64,000 nucleotides of DNA from contig CALKFG010000003.1 in assembly GCA_938084575.1 (NCBI GenBank), forward strand, positions 62,001-126,000, read 5' to 3'. Numbering within the stretch: the stretch's first letter is position 1; every line of letters starts with the position of its first letter. This document shows positions 61,358 through 64,000 of the stretch, one piece after another. This DNA is from an uncultured Hyphomonadaceae bacterium (GTDB taxonomy: Bacteria > Pseudomonadota > Alphaproteobacteria > Caulobacterales > Hyphomonadaceae). Below the pieces are notes generated by a model. It was not told where the DNA came from and did not search any database. It saw nothing but the letters and a program-made list of their open reading frames with translations. A program made the translations under genes and the position numbers.

Positions 61358-63250
61358 ATGAAGCGCTCATCAGTCTGTATTGTCGCGGCAAGCCTGGCTT
61401 GCCTGAGCAGTGTCCATGCCGAGGAGGCCGACCGCACCGAAAGTGAGGCCGACCTCCGGCTTGCCCCTGTCAATGTGTCAGGCCTGCGTGCCGTGTCCCC
61501 CGGCGATGTGACGGGGTCCGTCAGTGTTCTCGATGCGGCCGACCTTCGCGTGCGCGACCAGCCTTATCTTGCCGACCAGCTGCGCGTGGTGCCGGGCGTT
61601 GCGGTGTCACGGTCGGGTGCCGTCGGCGCGCTGACGCAGATCCGGATCCGGGGCAGCGAGGCCAACCACACGCTGGTGCTTCTGGACGGTATCGAGCTGT
61701 CCGATCCGACCACCGGGGAAACGGATTTTGGCCTTTTAAGCGGGCTTTACCCGGCGCGTATCGAGATTGCCCGGGGTGAACAGTCGGCATTGTTTGGGGC
61801 CGATGCGATTGGCGGCGTCATCAATATCATCTCCGCTCGAACCAATGGCGTGCAGGGGCAGGTCGAACTGGGCAGCCATGACACCCGGCGGCTGGATCTT
61901 GCTGTCGGGCAGGCCCTTACAGCGGGTCATATCTCAGTGGCCGTCGCCAACAGTCGCACCGAGGGTGTTGATACGTCGGGAACCGGCGGAGAGACGGATG
62001 GCGCGCAGGCCTCATCCATCATGATGACCGGTCAGCTTGATCTGGCGGAGGTCTGGCGTCTGAGCGGTCTGGTCCGGTTTGGTCAAAGCCGCACAGACAA
62101 TGATTCCGATCGTGATTTTGACGGGCTGCTCGACGATACCGCCGAAGACTCCCGGACCGATCAGTGGACCATGGGTGCCGCGCTTTCGGGGACAGCCTCC
62201 GGGGTTGATCACCAGCTCAGACTGGCCTGGTCGGACATTGACCGGTCGCGCTATGCAGCAGGCCGCCTTGAGGGTCAAACACTTGGCCAGCGTCTGAAAT
62301 GGGCCTATTCGCCGGCGCACAGCATCACCGTCGGGGAGGGGACACTTGATCTCGCCGGCCTCGTTGACTGGGAACGGGAAGACTATGAGCGGGCAAAAGA
62401 GTCGACCCTGTTCGGTGATCCGAACCAGACCCAGCGCTTCGAAACCCTTGGTCTGGCCGGGCAGGCCCGTCTGTCTGTCAACCGGCTCAGCCTGGAGGCT
62501 TCCCTGCGGCAGGAAAATCATGATGGGGGATTTGACGAGGCCACCACCTGGCGCATTGGCGGGGCGTGGCGTGCTCTTCCAGGCGGCAAGCTGCGGGCCA
62601 GTGCCGGCTCGGGTGTCAAGAATCCGACCTTCACCGAACTGTTCGGCTTCTTTCCGGGCAGTTTTGTCGGCAATCCCGACCTCGCCCCGGAACAATCGAC
62701 AAGCTGGGAAATGGGATGGGACCAGACCCATGACCGGGTGGTCTGGTCGGTCAGTTATTTTGAGGCGGAGCTGGAAGATGAAATCTTTACCGCATTCAAC
62801 CAGGATGGCACCAGCACGGCGCGTAATCGGACCGGACGCAGTGAACGGTCGGGCCTTGAGGCAGCGCTGACCTGGTCACTGAGTGACCAGGTTTCGCTCG
62901 GCGCGTCAGCCTCCAGGATCGAGTCGACAAATGATACCGGAACCGCAGAGATCCGGGTCCCGGACTGGACCGGGGGTGTCCAGCTAGCCTGGGATTCGGG
63001 GACGGAACAAGGCATCCGGGCCGGGCTGGCCGCAGATTATGTCGGTGCCCAGGGCGATTTTGACTTTGGCAGCTTTCGTCGGGTTGAGCTCGACCCCTAC
63101 TGGTTGGTCTCTGCCACGATTGACCTGCCGGTCAGCGACCGTGTCTCCTTGACCTTGCGGGGGACCAACCTGCTCGACCAGACCACGACCGATGTGTTCG
63201 GATACCAGCAGCCGGGCGCCGGCCTGCTGTTCGGTCTGAGAGTGCGCTGA
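61358..63250 (+). CDS. btuB: TonB-dependent vitamin B12 receptor BtuB
   Basis: Outer-membrane receptor that imports cobalamin with energy from TonB. 630 residues: signal peptide (SVCIVAASLACLSSVHA), plug domain from about 35 to 150 (LRVVPGVAVSRSGAVGALTQ, then IRIRGSEANHTLVLLDG and SALFGADAIGGVINII), then a beta barrel ending LLFGLRVR. The terminal residue is Arg, not the usual aromatic one. Identity is supported strongly by the cobalamin riboswitch just upstream and the btuF-like gene just downstream. Confidence 0.93.
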   Translation: MKRSSVCIVAASLACLSSVHAEEADRTESEADLRLAPVNVSGLRAVSPGDVTGSVSVLDAADLRVRDQPYLADQLRVVPGVAVSRSGAVGALTQIRIRGSEANHTLVLLDGIELSDPTTGETDFGLLSGLYPARIEIARGEQSALFGADAIGGVINIISARTNGVQGQVELGSHDTRRLDLAVGQALTAGHISVAVANSRTEGVDTSGTGGETDGAQASSIMMTGQLDLAEVWRLSGLVRFGQSRTDNDSDRDFDGLLDDTAEDSRTDQWTMGAALSGTASGVDHQLRLAWSDIDRSRYAAGRLEGQTLGQRLKWAYSPAHSITVGEGTLDLAGLVDWEREDYERAKESTLFGDPNQTQRFETLGLAGQARLSVNRLSLEASLRQENHDGGFDEATTWRIGGAWRALPGGKLRASAGSGVKNPTFTELFGFFPGSFVGNPDLAPEQSTSWEMGWDQTHDRVVWSVSYFEAELEDEIFTAFNQDGTSTARNRTGRSERSGLEAALTWSLSDQVSLGASASRIESTNDTGTAEIRVPDWTGGVQLAWDSGTEQGIRAGLAADYVGAQGDFDFGSFRRVELDPYWLVSATIDLPVSDRVSLTLRGTNLLDQTTTDVFGYQQPGAGLLFGLRVR

Positions 63251-63252
63251 CC

Positions 63253-64000
63253 TTGTCGGTGCGCGCGTCTCTTCTCGGCGTGTTCAGCCTGTCTCTTGCC
63301 GCGCTGCTGGGAGGCTGTACTCCCGGCGCGGGCTCTTCCGGCGGGACGACGGCGCCGGTCGGCCCCCCCCAGCGAATTGTCAGCCTTGATTACTGCGCCG
63401 ACCAATATGTTCTCAAATTCGTCGACCGGGACCGGATTCAGGCCCTGTCGCCGGAATCGGGCAAGGCGTTTTCTTATATGGCGGACGCGGCAGAAGGCCT
63501 CCCGACCGTCCGCCCGAGGGCCGAGGATGTGCTTCTGCTTCGCCCGGACCTGGTCGTGCGGGCCTATGGAGGGGGAGTGGGGGCGCCGGCCCTGTTCGAC
63601 CGGGCTGGCATTCCGGTCCTGCAACTCGGATTTCCGAATACGGTGGAAGGGGTCAAAGACACCACGCTGAACATCGCCGCCGGGCTCGGCGCCGCCGATG
63701 CCGGGCGGGATGTGGTCGCGGACCTCGAGCGCCGTCTGTTGGCGCTTGCAGACCAGGCCGGTGACCGGTCCGCCCTGTACATGACACCGGGCGGGGTGAC
63801 ATCGGGCCCCGGCTCGCTGGTGCATGACATGATTGAGGCGGCGGGCCTGGTCAATTTCAATACCCGGCCGGGCTGGCACCCGATTCCGCTGGAAACGCTG
63901 GCCCGGTCCCAGCCGGACATGGTGATTGCCGCCTTTTATGACAGTCACCGGACCCACCCCAATGCCTGGAGTGCGGCGCGCCATCCCATTGCCCGCTCGC
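63253..64000 (+). CDS. BtuF-like ABC transporter substrate-binding lipoprotein, 3' end outside the window
   Basis: The frame starts 2 bases after btuB at TTG (63253; a GTG at 63259 is an alternative) and remains open to the window edge, so the gene is partial, about 249 codons. A signal peptide with lipobox LLGGC is followed by the helical-backbone binding protein pattern: RIVSLDYCADQYVLKF, LRPDLVVRAYGG and VLQLGFPNTVEGVKD. Position behind btuB and the riboswitch suggests periplasmic B12 binding, though iron-siderophore binding proteins look similar. Confidence 0.85.
   Translation, partial: MSVRASLLGVFSLSLAALLGGCTPGAGSSGGTTAPVGPPQRIVSLDYCADQYVLKFVDRDRIQALSPESGKAFSYMADAAEGLPTVRPRAEDVLLLRPDLVVRAYGGGVGAPALFDRAGIPVLQLGFPNTVEGVKDTTLNIAAGLGAADAGRDVVADLERRLLALADQAGDRSALYMTPGGVTSGPGSLVHDMIEAAGLVNFNTRPGWHPIPLETLARSQPDMVIAAFYDSHRTHPNAWSAARHPIARS

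Noticed and set aside
1-64000. CRISPR arrays, insertion sequences or defence islands.
   Set aside because: No regularly spaced repeats, transposase motifs or clustered defence-type genes were found on either strand.

Overview
This GC-rich window reads as a chromosomal segment of a free-living, probably aerobic and probably marine alphaproteobacterium. The evidence is the alphaproteobacterial set of a Tad pilus locus, the very long NAD-glutamate dehydrogenase, ComF-Grx-DUF1178, DUF2093, DnaX-YbaB-RecR and the queCED operon. The protein flavour suggests the Caulobacterales/Hyphomonadaceae/Parvularculaceae side of the class, but this is an impression from sequence reading and not a phylogeny. 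Coding density is very high, many genes overlap by ATGA or convergent stop codons, and no insertion sequence, prophage, integron or CRISPR array was seen. It is core genome with a few accessory metabolic clusters.

Layout. 1-3.5 kb: end of a Tad/Flp pilus operon (cpaF fragment, tadB, tadC) with a reversed tadD-like lipoprotein. 3.6-10.4 kb: M17 aminopeptidase, NudC, a DPRP-type photolyase/cryptochrome, then dnaX-ybaB-recR. 10.4-13.6 kb: a sugar dehydrogenase-like lipoprotein and queC-queE-queD (7-deazaguanine/queuosine synthesis), with a structured intergenic element before queC. 13.6-17.2 kb: methyltransferase, comF, grxC, DUF1178 and an AI-2E transporter. 17.2-22.2 kb: a possible small RNA and the 1573-residue glutamate dehydrogenase. 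22.4-25.6 kb: GST, queG (last queuosine step), mtgA and a TPR protein. 25.6-32.3 kb: an epimerase, a TetR-hydrolase-quinone oxidoreductase operon, an M23 lipoprotein, a flavin monooxygenase and tandem thioesterases. 32.3-38 kb: ammonium transporter with a sigma-54-like promoter, MATE exporter, pyrD, an orphan HTH protein, LysR and a strong small-RNA candidate. 38-46.2 kb: ttcA, GIY-YIG-like protein, rnhB, quinone oxidoreductase, M23 peptidase, DUF2093, recA with an SOS box, alaS. 46.2-52.4 kb: GST, trhO, then a P450/CaiB/thiolase/NTF2 cluster that looks catabolic. 52.6-58.2 kb: asd, tRNA-Gly(GCC), YqhA-like protein, EmrAB-type exporter. 58.2-64 kb: two divergent lipoprotein hydrolases, then a cobalamin riboswitch controlling btuB and a btuF-like gene cut by the window end.

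How the genes connect. Four queuosine genes lie in two loci (queC/E/D and queG). QueG needs cobalamin in characterised homologues, and B12 uptake lies at the other end of the window, so tRNA Q modification and B12 import may be linked in this organism; ttcA and trhO add two more tRNA-modification enzymes. Nitrogen supply is represented by a putatively RpoN-driven Amt and the catabolic NAD-GDH. The most interesting unexplained signals are (1) two intergenic loci, at 17.3 and 37.9 kb, sharing a layout of a 5' stem presenting a C-rich loop followed by a GC-rich terminator; (2) a photolyase-family protein that has lost the usual Fe-S cysteine pattern; (3) a DnaX whose zinc-binding cysteines are mostly missing; (4) a QueD without the usual catalytic Cys; and (5) the structured RNA-like element upstream of queC. 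I found no clearly new multi-gene defence or mobile system.
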